A DNA stretch of 64,000 nucleotides from Enoplosus armatus (Eukaryota > Chordata > Actinopteri > Centrarchiformes > Enoplosidae): positions 26,551,722 to 26,615,721 of the forward strand of contig NC_092183.1 in the NCBI RefSeq assembly GCF_043641665.1, in the 5' to 3' direction. Below the pieces are notes generated by a model. That model was not told the origin of the DNA and did not search any database. It saw only the letters and a program-made list of their open reading frames with translations. This document shows, one piece after another, positions 31,667 to 51,810 of the stretch; position 1 is the stretch's first letter; each line of letters starts with the position of its first letter. The position numbers and the translations under genes were made by a program.

Positions 31667-31803
31667 CTTGATGTGTTGAGTGTCCTCTTATCCCTGCACA
31701 CCATATGGATACAGCAGACTAATTCTGAAATGTCGCAGCTCTGACAAAAGCAGCACAGAAAATTCTCATTTCTTCTCAGTCTTGCGTTCGAAATCTTTAT
31801 ATA
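31667..31803 (-). promoter_or_regulatory. TATA promoter and untranslated exon 1 of the SCPP-like gene
   Basis: On the minus strand TATATAAAG (31795-31803) lies about 130 bases before a consensus donor CAAG|GTAGGT whose exon ends at 31667. The acceptor TTTCAG next to 30963 opens the signal-peptide exon. The region between has no ATG-initiated frame of note. Transcription would start near 31770. Confidence 0.5.
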
Positions 31804-32849
31804 CGGCTGTTGCTGTGTGTGGGTACAATAAACCAGTAATTCATCATCTGGTTCATGTCCTCAGCATTCTTCACTTCAGCCCTGACACACGAACAATTCA
31901 AACTAAATCATTAAACACCCCGGAAACAGTGAAATTAGAGAGTCCTAAAAATTCTTAGAGGGTAATAAGAGAAAAAGTACACCAGAGGTGCCTATTCATA
32001 AGCAAAGTAAACATGTGCTTTGTGGTTTGGGTGTAAACAATGGGAAGAACCAGGTTTAGACTTTAAATACATGTCATCAGAATTTCTCTGTGATGTGCCA
32101 TCAATCATATCACATTACACTGACTGCAACAAAAGCCACATGGTTTGAAAAAAAAACATTTTCTTCAATATCCTCAGTCTGTCACAGTACCCAGTAGCTT
32201 TTCTTGCAGCGGTCACTTAAATATGCCATTTGTCCACAGAAACAGACAAATATTGCCTTCCACTAAAGCAGCACGCCCTCCTGGATTCACACCAGTTACA
32301 TGTGTCCATATCTACATTTATTCTCACAATTTACATGACAGTCAAATAAGGAAAAACTCCCCACCAAATTTGCAAGTGAGGAATGTGAGCATCAAAGCAG
32401 TGGACTCTTATTGCTCTTTACTTAAAGGACATACACATCCAAAATAATTCAATGTGCAGGCCTTTAAGTAAACATACTAATATCACAATGTAGAAATATT
32501 GTTACATTAAGAACATTAGTAATACCAGCAAAATGTACTCAAGTCATCACACTCACTTTATCTCTGGATTACTGTCATCGATGTGTTAACATTTAAGTAT
32601 TTCTTAACCACTCCATGTGTTGTTGGGTTGTTTCGTCTGTAACAGTACATCACGTCTTGTAGGGACGACGTTCATCTGCAAATAAAGTCGCTGTCAAATA
32701 AATGCAGTAAGGCGTAAAAATTGTCATTGTTCCCTTCGAGTTCTAGTATGGAAGATGTAAAAAGTTGAACAAAATGGTAATACATGAACTTCATTGTATT
32801 CCACCGCTGCAGTGAAACAAGACTTCAGCCACAAGAGTCCACAGCTACA

Positions 32850-33270
32850 CTAGCAGCTCTGTGAGGCTGTGCATAGGCTCAGCAGTGCTTTGAGCAAAAT
32901 GCTAACAATGACCGTTTACATGCTGATGTTTAGGAACTATGTTCACTCTTCGTTTAGCTTGTTATCGTGCAAACATTAGCTTATTAGTACTAAGCACAAG
33001 CTGATGGGACCAAAATATTGGACAAATTAAAATTATGGATCAGACAATGGCGTTAGGAGAAAAATATGGGATGACCAAAGTAATAATATTTCATCCTGAG
33101 GGGGACATGAACGTCTGCACCAAAGTTCACGACAACCTGTCCAATACCCGAGATGTTTCAGTCTGAGCCGGAGTGGTGGGCCGACAGAGACATTGCCATC
33201 TCTAGAGCCATGTCATGGCTAAAAAGGCCTGTGTGCCAAACATGACTGACATTTATATTTTCAGTTGGTC
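32850..33270. repeat. Dispersed fish repeat, copy 1
   Basis: It contains TCATCCTGAGGGGGACATGA and nearby TTAGC/GCTAA-rich sequence, shared in reverse orientation with the block at 61140-61520 and partly with 34107-34320. There is no coding frame. The class cannot be assigned from the window. Confidence 0.55.
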
Positions 33271-33348
33271 TTTTGTTGAGCTGCAGCGTTAAGTTGAAAA
33301 AAATCCGCCTACAGAAAAATGTCTGATGTGCTTTTCGCCTGGCGAAGT

Positions 33349-33477
33349 TTTTTTTTTTTTTTTTTTATTGCTCGACATTTCATAGACCAAATTATTCATC
33401 GAGAAATGGGAAGCTAAATCGACAATTAAAATGCAGCAATCATTCAGATCAGAATAGACAAAACTGCATTTTCTAAA

Positions 33478-33511
<34 letters not shown>
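33349..33511. repeat. Poly(T)/poly(A) inverted pair
   Basis: A T run of about 18 bases and an A run of about 31 bases are separated by roughly 115 bases and could pair as hairpin arms. They sit just downstream of the lrp13 poly(A) site, on its 3' side. Confidence 0.8.
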
Positions 33512-33515
<4 letters not shown>

Positions 33516-33717
33516 CTCTTCGCTTCATTCAGAGTCATCCTCAAAGCTGGACCTCTTGATAACTTCAGGATGATGTCCAGAGGAGAGTCCACCCGGTGGT
33601 CACCGACCTGGAACTACCCACCATCTCTCGGTGTGTCAAAAATCCAACGCTGGTGGTCTAACTGACAGTAAACAATGCTGAAATAACTTCACAGGAAACA
33701 GTGGAAAATGCAAACTG

Positions 33718-33723
33718 TTTATT
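33718..33723 (-). promoter_or_regulatory. Poly(A) signal of the lrp13-like gene
   Basis: AATAAA on the minus strand 113 bases after the stop codon. Confidence 0.6.
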
Positions 33724-33835
33724 TAAAACATTGCTGGCCCATAAATCTGCCTCAGTCCACAGAAGATACCGCTTCCTGCAAAGAAAGAAAAGTTAGACAG
33801 TCACCCCGCAAGCACAGAAAGATAATGGGAACCTG

Positions 33836-36800
33836 CTAGTTTGAGGTTTTTTTGGGGAGGTCCACCTCTGGTTTGTCCGCGTCTGCTGGGGCAGGTTGTG
33901 TACTGGGGGTGGTCTCCGCTTTGTTCTCCAGGTCAGTCATACTCGTTTCCTTCACTGCTGCTGGGCTAGCGCTCCTGCAGGGAGGAAATACAAAAATGGC
34001 AACTGTTATTGTATGTGATAAACATTTAACCACACAGAAATCCAATGTAGAGATGCACTGAATGTTTACGTCAATATTCCAAAACATGGATGTTGCCAGT
34101 CTATCTCGATACTGTTGAATCGATTCCATGGAATTCTGTACAGATGTTCATGGTCCCCAGACTTTTCCTCTGGCACAGCCATGAGGTTGACTTTGTTTAT
34201 TGAACAAATGTGTCGTCAACTACTGGTTGATGTTAGCATTTAGCTCAAAGCACCACTGCTAAGTATAACCTCACAGAGCCACCAGCATGGCTGCAGAATC
34301 TCATTTAAACAGACATTTGCAAGACAGCAACATTTTTTTTTTAATGTTGTGACAGGAAGGTTTTCATAATCAGACAAACCTTGTGTTAGCGCTCTTCCTC
34401 CTCTTAACCACCACCGCCATCACAGCAATGACCACCGCTCCTGCACAGAGCCCCGCAGCGCTATAGACAATGGGGCCCTGCATGGTCTTCAGGAGATGGT
34501 CTCGACAGGACTCACCGCTGTAGCCCAGTGAACACACACAAGCAGTGTCTCCATTGGTGTCCACGCAGCGTCCGTTGCCGCTGCAGAGTTTCTGGCTGCA
34601 CTGCTGGGAGTCCAGGTTCCTGAGCTGACCGCTGACATTCAGGGTGGCGTTCAGGCCGGTGTCTTCAAAGAGGGGAGGGAGAGGTGAGGGAAGGGGAGAG
34701 GAGCGGAGGGACTGGGTGGGAGCCGGGACCTTGGCACCTGACCACTGCTTCAGACTAACGCCTAAGAACAGAGGACAGTCTCAGACAAAAGCCCATGGCA
34801 TTTTCCAGGTCCAGTTTTAGATTAAGTCATTACACCTACTTGGTGTACATTATATTTTCTGGTTCTTGCTTTTTTTTTTTTTTTTTTTTAAAAACACAAG
34901 GCAGGAGGCATAAAGACTCACAGTTCTCATCCGAGTGGTCATAGCAATCAGCATGCCCGTTACAGAACTTCTCAACAGGCTGGCATGAGAGCTGATCCAG
35001 ACAGGGCCTGCTGCCACCTGGGCACCGCTGCTCCGGGCTGCAGTGGGTGGCATCCACGAGGATGTGATCATGGGCACACGTGCATGTTCGACCTCCTGGG
35101 GTGGCGAGGCACAAGTGCTGGCAGTTGCCGTTGTTTTCCGTGCACTGGTTTGAACCTGTGAAAAGACGGGTTGGTATATTGTCAGTCAACTGGGGTTTGT
35201 GATGTATTGATAGAGGTTTGGCACGAGACCACTTTTGGAAGACCCTCTGAACTGACGTCAAAACTGCCGTGTGGTTTTCTTACGTACCGGTCTGACTGGA
35301 CTCGCTGAACGCCTTTAAGCTGACCACTTCTGTGCCGACCTCAAACCACAACTTGTTTTGCTGCTGCTCATCTCGGTACCAGAGCCTGGTCTTGTCTGAA
35401 GGAAACAGCCAGCACAAAGTAATTACATTCGAAATCAGGGAAACAGCATTTCTCGTGCAGGCTATGTCTTGAGCTACTGATTTATATTTAAAAGAAAAAA
35501 CAATTTAAAGTTAAGTTATGAGGTATAAACGTGGCCTTAGGCGCCATTTAGTACATGCTATATGAGCCATTACCACTGACAGTCATCCAGAGCAGCGTGT
35601 CATCACTCAGAGCCACAGCAGCCAGGCCATCGCCAGTCTTCAACTCTCTGTATCCAGACCCATCCAGCTGGACAGAGCCGATGGTCCCTAAACCTGGGCA
35701 AGAATCCAAGCTATGTTACGGCTTTTATAAAACAACAAAATGACATTTATTCTAAAGCATTTGACTTCAGTGCATGAAAAAAAGTCATCTTAAAAACAAA
35801 AACTTCCCATATTGGCAATTTGTGAAAATTCGTACCCGTGTCAGCCCAGTAAATTGTATCTCCATTACTGGAGAAGTCCAGAGACGTGGGCTGGACGGCA
35901 TCCTTCCACACCACACTCCGCTCGGCACCGTCCATGTTGGCGCACTCTACAGTAGCCGTGGTACCTGCAGCACCCTGCGGGCCCAGGTTGGTGAAACAAA
36001 CTCTTCCGCTGGGAGGGTGGAGGGCGATGGACTCCACTCTACCGATACCTTCCTTTATGATAACGGCAGTGTGTGCAGCCGTGATGGAGGTGACCTGCAG
36101 GCGGGGCTGTTTGTTGCTGCTCCAGTAGACGTTAAGTGTTGCCCAGTCCAGGGCCATGGCGGTGATGGTGTCGCCCAGGAGTTTCAGAAGCTGGCCCTGA
36201 GAGGACAAGTCCGAGTCCTTCAGCTTGAAGGAGCTGAGTGAAGTTGTGCCGTCGTCCGTCAAGAACAGGGTGTGGTCACGTAGGCTGTAGTCCATCATGG
36301 CTGCCTCGTTGACGCTGGGCACCTGCAGGGCCAGATGTTCAGGCCAGCCCTTCAGCTCTGCTGCTGTGTGTCGGGACTGCAAGTAGATCTACAGAGACCA
36401 CTGGGATTAGATATACGTTTATCTAAAAAGTAAACGTGGTTATTTTCATATACTGACGTATGATAAAATTGCAAGTTATGGCCACTAGAAGTACAGCTGA
36501 TCATGTTATGCAGCAGATGGTGGTTGAAGTTTATGACCAAACAAAGAGCAACACACTTTTCCTGAGGTTATGACCGTCTCTGGGCCAGCACCAGTAATAG
36601 CAACTTGGCTTTTGTACAAATTCCCTGGTTTAATGGAGGGTTATGTGCCAGATTAAAAACATCACTTGTTAATCAGTGAGTTTTAAATGGTTGGCTTCAG
36701 AGTTTTTAGGTGCTGGTAACTGGATTTGGTTTCCTTTGAGGAGAGCAAGCTAACCGTTTCCCCCAGTTTACAGTCTTTGTGCTAAGCTAAGCGGCTGCAG

Positions 36801-39800
36801 CTTCATACGGATATGACAGTGGCATCAATCTTCTCATCTAACGCAAAACAAAAACACAAAGCATGCCTTTCTCAAAATGCCCAACTATCCCTTTAAAGTA
36901 TATTCCGTTAGAGCAAGTTAGACCTAGTGCAACTACGCATTATAGCAAAACCTGGGTGACGCTGGAGGGAGACAGCATCAGCAGGAACCCCGAATTGACC
37001 AGGCCGGAGCAGGTCAGGCCATCCTCCGCTAGTAGAAGACCAGAGGGACACTTGCACACTGCCTTGGGTCCCGGGGCCAACACACACATGTGGGAACAGT
37101 CCATCTTCTCACAGGGGCTCTCGATGCCCATCTGGAGCAATGGGTGGATGATCTGCAAGTCAAGCAGGGAACACCTTGCAATTCATGCTGACAAACTAAA
37201 AATTCAATTATAAAAACGTACCAAGTGCCATGTGTAACATCAGTTCTGCAATTTTCCCCCCCATCAGTGACCCTAAGAGTTTTACAATTTCCCAAAATAG
37301 GCTCATATCCTCATAAGTGGAAAGCTTCAAACACACAATGTCATAACCGTGCGTGGGCAATTCAGCAAGCTGCTGCGAGCACTTCACACACCTGAAGTGA
37401 TCCACAGTTACAGCGTGTCCATTATACAATACCAGCCCCGTTTCCACCTGCGTCTAAAACATCCTCAACTCTAAACATTCTCCTCACCTTCACACCAAAA
37501 GGTTGTCTGGGTCTTTTCAGGAGAACTTGGCGGTTTTTGCCAGAGATCTTATGAGCAGCCTGCACCACCCGCTTCTTGGCATCAGACCAGTAGAGCATGT
37601 CATTGAACACGGCCAGGGAGAATGGGTTGTTGGTCTCTTTCATCTGTAGAATCTGAAAATGACATTTAGACATGGCACATTTATTTATTTATTTTTTGGG
37701 GCACATGACCGTTACGTTGGTTTGTTAGGCTTTAGAGTGTCTTGCTGTTTTTACATGAATAAATTAAATTTCATCCAACTATGCTCGGGCCATTATGGAA
37801 AAAACCTCCTATGAAGTGCCACTTGTGGGGTACTTTGTTATAAAAAGGAGGGCAGGATGACCCTCTGCTGGTAGATTTAGCATTGAGTTGTAGTGTTTGA
37901 ATTGATTTTCAAGAGCGACAAGCTTTGGGGGTGGATGCATCTAAAAACTGAAAAGGAAACATTCTTTCAAAAAGCTACAGCAAGGACAACGTCCCCCTCC
38001 AAAAAGCAGTTTACCCGAATGTCGTCTCCATCCAGTGTTGCAGATCCAATCGCCCTCAGCCTCTCATCTGTCCAGTAGACTCTGTCAGAGATGGTGTCCA
38101 CAGCCACACCGCCGGGCCAGCCCAGACTGGAGTTCACCACTGCCATCCTCTCCGACCCGTCCATCCCAGCGCGCTCTATCTTCACTACATTACCAATCTC
38201 TGTCCAGAACATCAGCCTGGTTGACAAATTAAAAAAGGACTCTGAATACTGGTCTTATAAATATTGTAGGACAGTTTGGAGAGTGAAATAAAGTCCTTCT
38301 GACCCTTTTTGTGGCAGCAATGCCAGAGAGCGAGGCTGATCCAGGTCTTCATCCAGGATGACGCTGTGGTCCAGTGACTTCACAGTGGTGGTGGCCAGTC
38401 TGATGGCAACAATCTGACTGTTCACTCCATCGATCCAGTACAGGTTCCTCCCGAGCCAGTCCACAGCTACAGAATCAGCCCGGACACCTGTGGAAACAAA
38501 ACCGCGTCACGTGTCTCGACTTCCTCGCTTCAGTATTAATGCATGTAGATGTCAGTCACCCACAACGCTCTGGCCACATTTGTGTTGCGCCAACCTTTAA
38601 TCAGAGTTCCCGTGGTCTTCTGGTCCAGCGAGGACCACCTGATGGTCTCAGTGTCCAGACTGACCCAGAAGACCCTCTGCTCCCTCCAGTCGTAGTCCAG
38701 GGAGAGGATGGCCTTCTTGGCAGGGGAGGACAACACATCTAGGCTGCCACTGCGCAGGCCGAACAAGAAGAGGTCCGTTTGGACCGACGACAACAAGAAG
38801 GGCTCACCTGTGGGATGAGAAATAGTTTATAGGTAGGTGGATTTTCTTCGGACTGAGCCGTGCTAGCCGTTTCTCTTTGCTTCCAGTCTTTATGCTTCAT
38901 ATTGAACAGTGACATGAGTGGTATCGATCTTCTCATCCACCTCTCAGCGAGTAAGTGAAGTGTATGAAAAGTGTATTTCCCCAAAGTACAAATATTACAA
39001 CTTGTTCTTTTAATGCTTCCCCTCCGAACAAACACTGTTCTGTGGCCTACTAAAAAGGATATTGTCTACCAAAAAAAAGCACTTTACCAGTGATCTTGCA
39101 GTGGTGTCCCCCTGCTTCCATGATGTAGCCTGGGTGACAGTCACATTGATACGAGCCTGGAGCGTTGATGCACAGCTGACTGCACACACCTGGGCTCCGG
39201 CCTTCACACTCGTCAATATCAGCACAGGTCAGCCCGTCCTCCATGAGCCTGAACCCTGCTGCACAGCGACAGCGCTACACGGCAAGAACCAAGAATTAGA
39301 AACATGACGCGCTTCTCAAAAAAGAAACGTTAGCTCACAGTCTTCACACAGCTCACCGTTCCCTGCGGCGTGCTGTAGCAGCTCTGAGAGCAGCGGCTGT
39401 TGTCTGCCTCTGCACAGTTCATCTGGCAGCTGCCTCCCTCGTCTGAGCCGTCTGCGCAGTTGGTAATGTCGTTGCACACCAGGACTGGATCCAGGCACTC
39501 CTGGCTGCCACACTGGAACTGGTGAGGGAGGCATGTCACCACCCCACCTGGTACACACACACACATTTCATGTTTAATACACAATTTCATAGATATGCAG
39601 CTGCATTTTGAAACAAAGGAAAACTGAAAGTTAACATGTTTAAGCGCTTTCACTCGTTCACATGTAGCTGAAAACATCAGTTTGCTGAAAGCTGAAGTAT
39701 CCGTTTTGTATTCTAAAATTCAGAATGTGTCCAGTCTTAAAAAAGAAAACCTGTGAAATAGTGTCTCTTATGTTCCTTGTTTTTGTCAATATCGCATTAA

Positions 39801-42800
39801 AAAATTGTACAGCGAAACAGAGGTAGAATTTCAGCATATAGCAGGTGGTGAAACTATGAAACAGCGAATTTGGATGAATCTAGAGAACTTGCAACGCTGG
39901 AGACGTTTCAGTTACTAGGCTATGATGACGCCCTGATTTCACTTAAAACCAAGCGTCGTTTCATTTCTTTTTTGTTAGAACTCCACCCCTGTCCGTGTTG
40001 TATAATAACTACTCACATTCAGTCTCGTCACTGCCATCGTTGCAGTCCTTCATGCCGTCACACCTCCAGGCTGTGGGGATACACTTGGTCTTGGATTTAC
40101 ACGACCACTGGAATTCAGCACAGTTCAGTGGAACCACAGGGCAATCCTAAAGAGGAACCAACAGACTATTTTACTGTCCTCTAAAGTGGTACCTCACAAA
40201 TTGAACTTTTGATTTGAAAATTGGAGGCAGGTGAACTTAAGTTCTCCAGCACACAGAATCCCCACCAATTCCATGAGTGTTTTCTGACACTGACCTTTGA
40301 CCTTTACATGGCAGAGGGGTATGTGAAAAGAAATTCTTCAAGATGAACGTTTGTGACTATATTACACGTTGTTGATTTACAGACGTTTCATCCCTAATTT
40401 CAGTTTGATTCACATTTTACTTATGAAAGCTTGGTGCCGTGTGACATGTTTCCTGCCCATCAAACTTGTGGCGTTTCTGTCAACATCCACCTTCTCGTCT
40501 GTGCCGTCTTTGCAGTCCTGATCTCCGTCGCAGACCCACTCCTGCACCAGACACTCCTTGCTCTGGGGGCAGCGGTGTTTGGTGGTGCAGGCCGGTACAT
40601 TGGTGCAGCTCTCCTCATCCGAGCGGTCCCTGCAGTCTGGGTGACCGTCACAGCGCATCGTGGCCGACACACACTGACCACTGGTACACTTAAACTCTGT
40701 GGCACTGCAGCTCTCGTCAGCTACAGCAGAGGGGGGGGGGGGGCGGGGGGGCAAGGATCACAAAAGGTGTCCAATACAAGTAGAGCTGATTAATACAGTG
40801 AGTGCTCATTAATGTCCTGGTTCATTGACAACATACCACAGTTTGCCTCGTCACTGCCGTCCCAACAGTCCCTCTCCCCGTCACAGAGGAAGCTGTTTGG
40901 AATGCAGCGGCTCTTGTCATCACATTGGTGAGCGCAGCCCTCCATGCGCTTGGCACATCCCAGTTCATCCGAGCGGTCCTGGCACTGAGGCACTCCGTCA
41001 CACACCTGGCTCTGCTCTATGCACTTCTTTCCGTGGGCGCACTGGAACTGGTCTGAAGACAACACATGGCGTGATCAGGATGCTGGCAGGACTGGGCGTA
41101 TGATAATAATGCTTCAAATTATGTAGCGTGTTCCTAGATTTAACTGTCCTCCATAATAATCCACCCCAAATATCTGGGCTCTTCCGCTATACAGTACATT
41201 CACTCTGTTGTCATACATAATGCTCTTTATGTTCACTACCCATGAGTGATTTGCGCAATTACTTCTTTGTTGTGACAATATAATCCATCGTCACTTCAGA
41301 TTCATGACTTTTGACTACATTCAGGTCAACAGTTACATTCACCAACGGTCCCCACTATGTCACTTATCACTGAAGCAACATCCTGCACATTTAATGTACT
41401 TTGAAGAAAGGTGTTTGTTTGTGCTAAAACATAATTAGAATGAAAGCTGCCCACTAGAGGGCAGTAAAGTCATGTTCTTAACCCATGTACAGGAGATCAC
41501 ACCCACACAAACCAGCCACCAGATTACCCGTTTCACATGACGATGAGCATTCTTCCTCATCCGAGCCATCCCGGCAGTCTGCCTCTCCATCACAGACGTG
41601 GTTGTAGAGGACACACTCCAAGTGGTCCTTGCAGTGGGTAGAGCCCAAAGGACACTTGACTGTGGTCGAGCCGACAGAGGCAGCAGGCAAAGAGGTCGTA
41701 CTGGTCCCTTCCTCCTTTTCAGATGCCTCTTGGTCCTCTGATGCAGATGTCAAATATAAAAATGGGAAAACATTATGATAAGGCTGTTTTTATGCAAGCA
41801 GGAAATATTGATGGTCCATGTTCTCAGATAGTTTCAGCCTACCACAGTTGGCCTCGTCTGTGCCATCTAGGCAGTCCCTCTCTCCATCACACAGGAAGTT
41901 TGCAGGCAAGCAGCGACTCATGTTGTCACAGTGGTGAACACAGCCCTCGGTTTGCTTCGTACAGTGCAGTTCATCAGAACGGTCCTGACACTGAGGTATA
42001 TCGTCACACACCTGGTCCTTGTCTATACACTTCTTCCCATGGGCACACTGGAACTCATCTGCCGGCATTCAACATTGTAAGACAAGTTTTGAGCCATTTA
42101 TGCTCACATTTAAAAATCACTAATATGTTGGATTGGATGCCAAATAGAATATTGAAACTCTGGAGCACACAGATGCCAGTTTAAGTACACCTAGCTTAAA
42201 CTAATGCAGTTTAATCCAGTAGTCCCCCCATTCATGAAGGTTATAATGTTCAGTTTGTGTTGGAACAGTTTCAGAGAGGTGTTGGTTCAACTGTATAGTC
42301 ATTTTGGAGGATGTAGTTTGTGGTGCTGTTGAACATGCCAAACAGAATAATCTGACTTCTAAGACAGTTTTCATTGATAGTCATAACATTTATTCATTCA
42401 CAGAACTGCCCTATGTGGCGAATACAATCCATCTGACTGAGTGGGTCAAAATAAACCTCAAAACAAAGGTATTTGACCACACCATGCATTATCTGTGGAT
42501 AACCTCCAGTACCTTCATTGCATGCTGATGTGCAGTCCTCTTCATCTGAACCATCCCTGCAGTCAGGCTCTCCATCACACACATGGCTGTAGAAGATACA
42601 CTCTGAGCCATCCTTGCACAGTTTAGAGCCCAGGCCACACTTCAAAGGACCGCTTCCAGCTGAGACAACTGTTTGGACCAAGTGAGCAGAAAAGGACAAA
42701 ATGTCACTGCTAAAGTTTTAAATATATATATATATATATATAGCTGATAATGCATCCCTCATTCTGTGAATTGTAGATGGTGTGAAAGCAGTTTTGGTGC

Positions 42801-42869
42801 AACTGGCTCACCTTGCAAGTGCCTTGACAACTGCAATAGGACTGCACAAAGAAACAAACGTCCACCCAT
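33836..42869 (-). CDS. lrp13: LDL receptor-related protein 13-like (ovarian lipoprotein receptor)
   Basis: Type I membrane receptor of the LDLR family; Lrp13 binds vitellogenins in fish ovary (known). Exons: 42812-42869, 42513-42668, 41843-42058, 41528-41737, 40837-41052, 40491-40720, 40017-40146, 39357-39547, 39088-39274, 38595-38807, 38304-38487, 38015-38216, 37488-37652, 36952-37152, 35836-36388, 35574-35693, 35288-35395, 34922-35155, 34380-34761, 33836-33974. They join in phase to 1364 aa. Order: signal peptide (1-19), ten LDLa repeats (to about 450, each with a C-D-x-SDE core), EGF, calcium-binding EGF (DIDEC), a YWTD propeller (about 531-786), EGF, a degenerate propeller (853-1110), EGF, one more LDLa ([15 protein letters not shown]), EGF, a transmembrane helix near 1288-1310, KRRK and a 54-residue tail. 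The lone membrane-proximal LDLa argues for lrp13 over vldlr/lrp8. Exon pairs 2+3 and 4+5 are duplicates. The tail has no tyrosine. Confidence 0.8.
34107..34320. repeat. Dispersed fish repeat, copy 2 (lrp13 intron 19)
   Basis: It carries CAGACTTTTCCTCTGGC and CATGAGGTTGACTTTG, matching the block near 61190 (GACTTTTCCTCTAGT, CACGAGGTTCACATTTG). Partial and diverged. Confidence 0.55.
36700..36897. mobile_element. MITE family A, partial copy in lrp13 intron 14
   Basis: It shares GCTAAGCTAAGC, the GCTTCATA...ATATGA...GTGGCATCAATCTTCTCATCTAAC block, and the end TCTCAAAATGCCCAACTATCCCTTT with the copies at 38860-39020, 47242-47592 and 58677-58963. Only the right end is clear. Confidence 0.6.
38860..39020. 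mobile_element. MITE family A, partial copy in lrp13 intron 9
   Basis: It contains CTTCCAGTCTTTATGC, CTTCATATTGAACAGTGACA, GAGTGGTATCGATCTTCTCA and TATTTCCCCAAAG in the same order as the other copies. The left end is missing. Confidence 0.6.
42722..42742. repeat. (TA)n microsatellite in lrp13 intron 1
   Basis: TA run of about ten units between the signal-peptide exon and the first LDLa exon. Confidence 0.9.
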
Positions 42870-42912
42870 CGCCACAGATAAAATAAAACGGCTCAAGGGC
42901 TCAAGCGTAGCA

Positions 42913-42919
42913 TTTTATA
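42913..42919 (-). promoter_or_regulatory. TATA box of the lrp13-like gene
   Basis: TATAAAA on the minus strand, about 44 bases before the start codon. It implies a very short 5' untranslated region of roughly 15-20 bases if used. Confidence 0.5.
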
Positions 42920-51530
<8,611 letters not shown>

Positions 51531-51545
51531 ACAGCTAAGGAAACG

Positions 51546-51548
51546 CCC

Positions 51549-51579
<31 letters not shown>

Positions 51580-51581
51580 AA
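51546..51581. repeat. Poly(C)/poly(A) tract after the smad2 stop
   Basis: Beginning 16 bases after the stop codon, a run of about 24 C is followed at once by about 12 A. Homopolymer length may be affected by sequencing or assembly. Confidence 0.9.
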
Positions 51582-51760
51582 CCCCGCAGCCCATGATCAT
51601 TAAATTCTAAACTTGTGAGTCCTTTCATGAAAAAAAAATGGAAACCCCACAGAATGAATTTTCTGTAACATTCTTCATAGTATTTGTGGCCCAGTTCCAC
51701 ATCCCTCTTTTAACTTTACACACACACACACAAAAGAACAAATGCACCTACACTGTCGCA

Positions 51761-51765
<5 letters not shown>

Positions 51766-51806
<41 letters not shown>
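51766..51806. repeat. (CA)n microsatellite in the smad2 3' UTR
   Basis: CA run of about 20 units, in transcribed sequence if the distal poly(A) signal is used. CA repeats are hnRNP L binding sites (known). Confidence 0.93.

Positions 51807-51810
<4 letters not shown>

Larger units (their letters stand above)
31804..33700. other. Intergenic between SCPP-like gene and lrp13
   Basis: No coding exon is supported. The right half (about 32850-33270) is a copy of a dispersed repeat, followed by a poly(T) and poly(A) pair (33349-33367 and 33481-33511). Confidence 0.55.

Noticed and set aside
35774..36241. 155-codon plus-strand frame opposite lrp13 exon 15
   Set aside because: It is antisense to a propeller exon that joins in phase on the minus strand; it is a shadow frame.
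33836..42869. Assignment of the receptor as vldlr/vtgr or lrp8
   Set aside because: Those have one propeller and a tail with FDNPVY. Here there are two propeller regions, a membrane-proximal single LDLa repeat and a tail without tyrosine, so lrp13 fits better.
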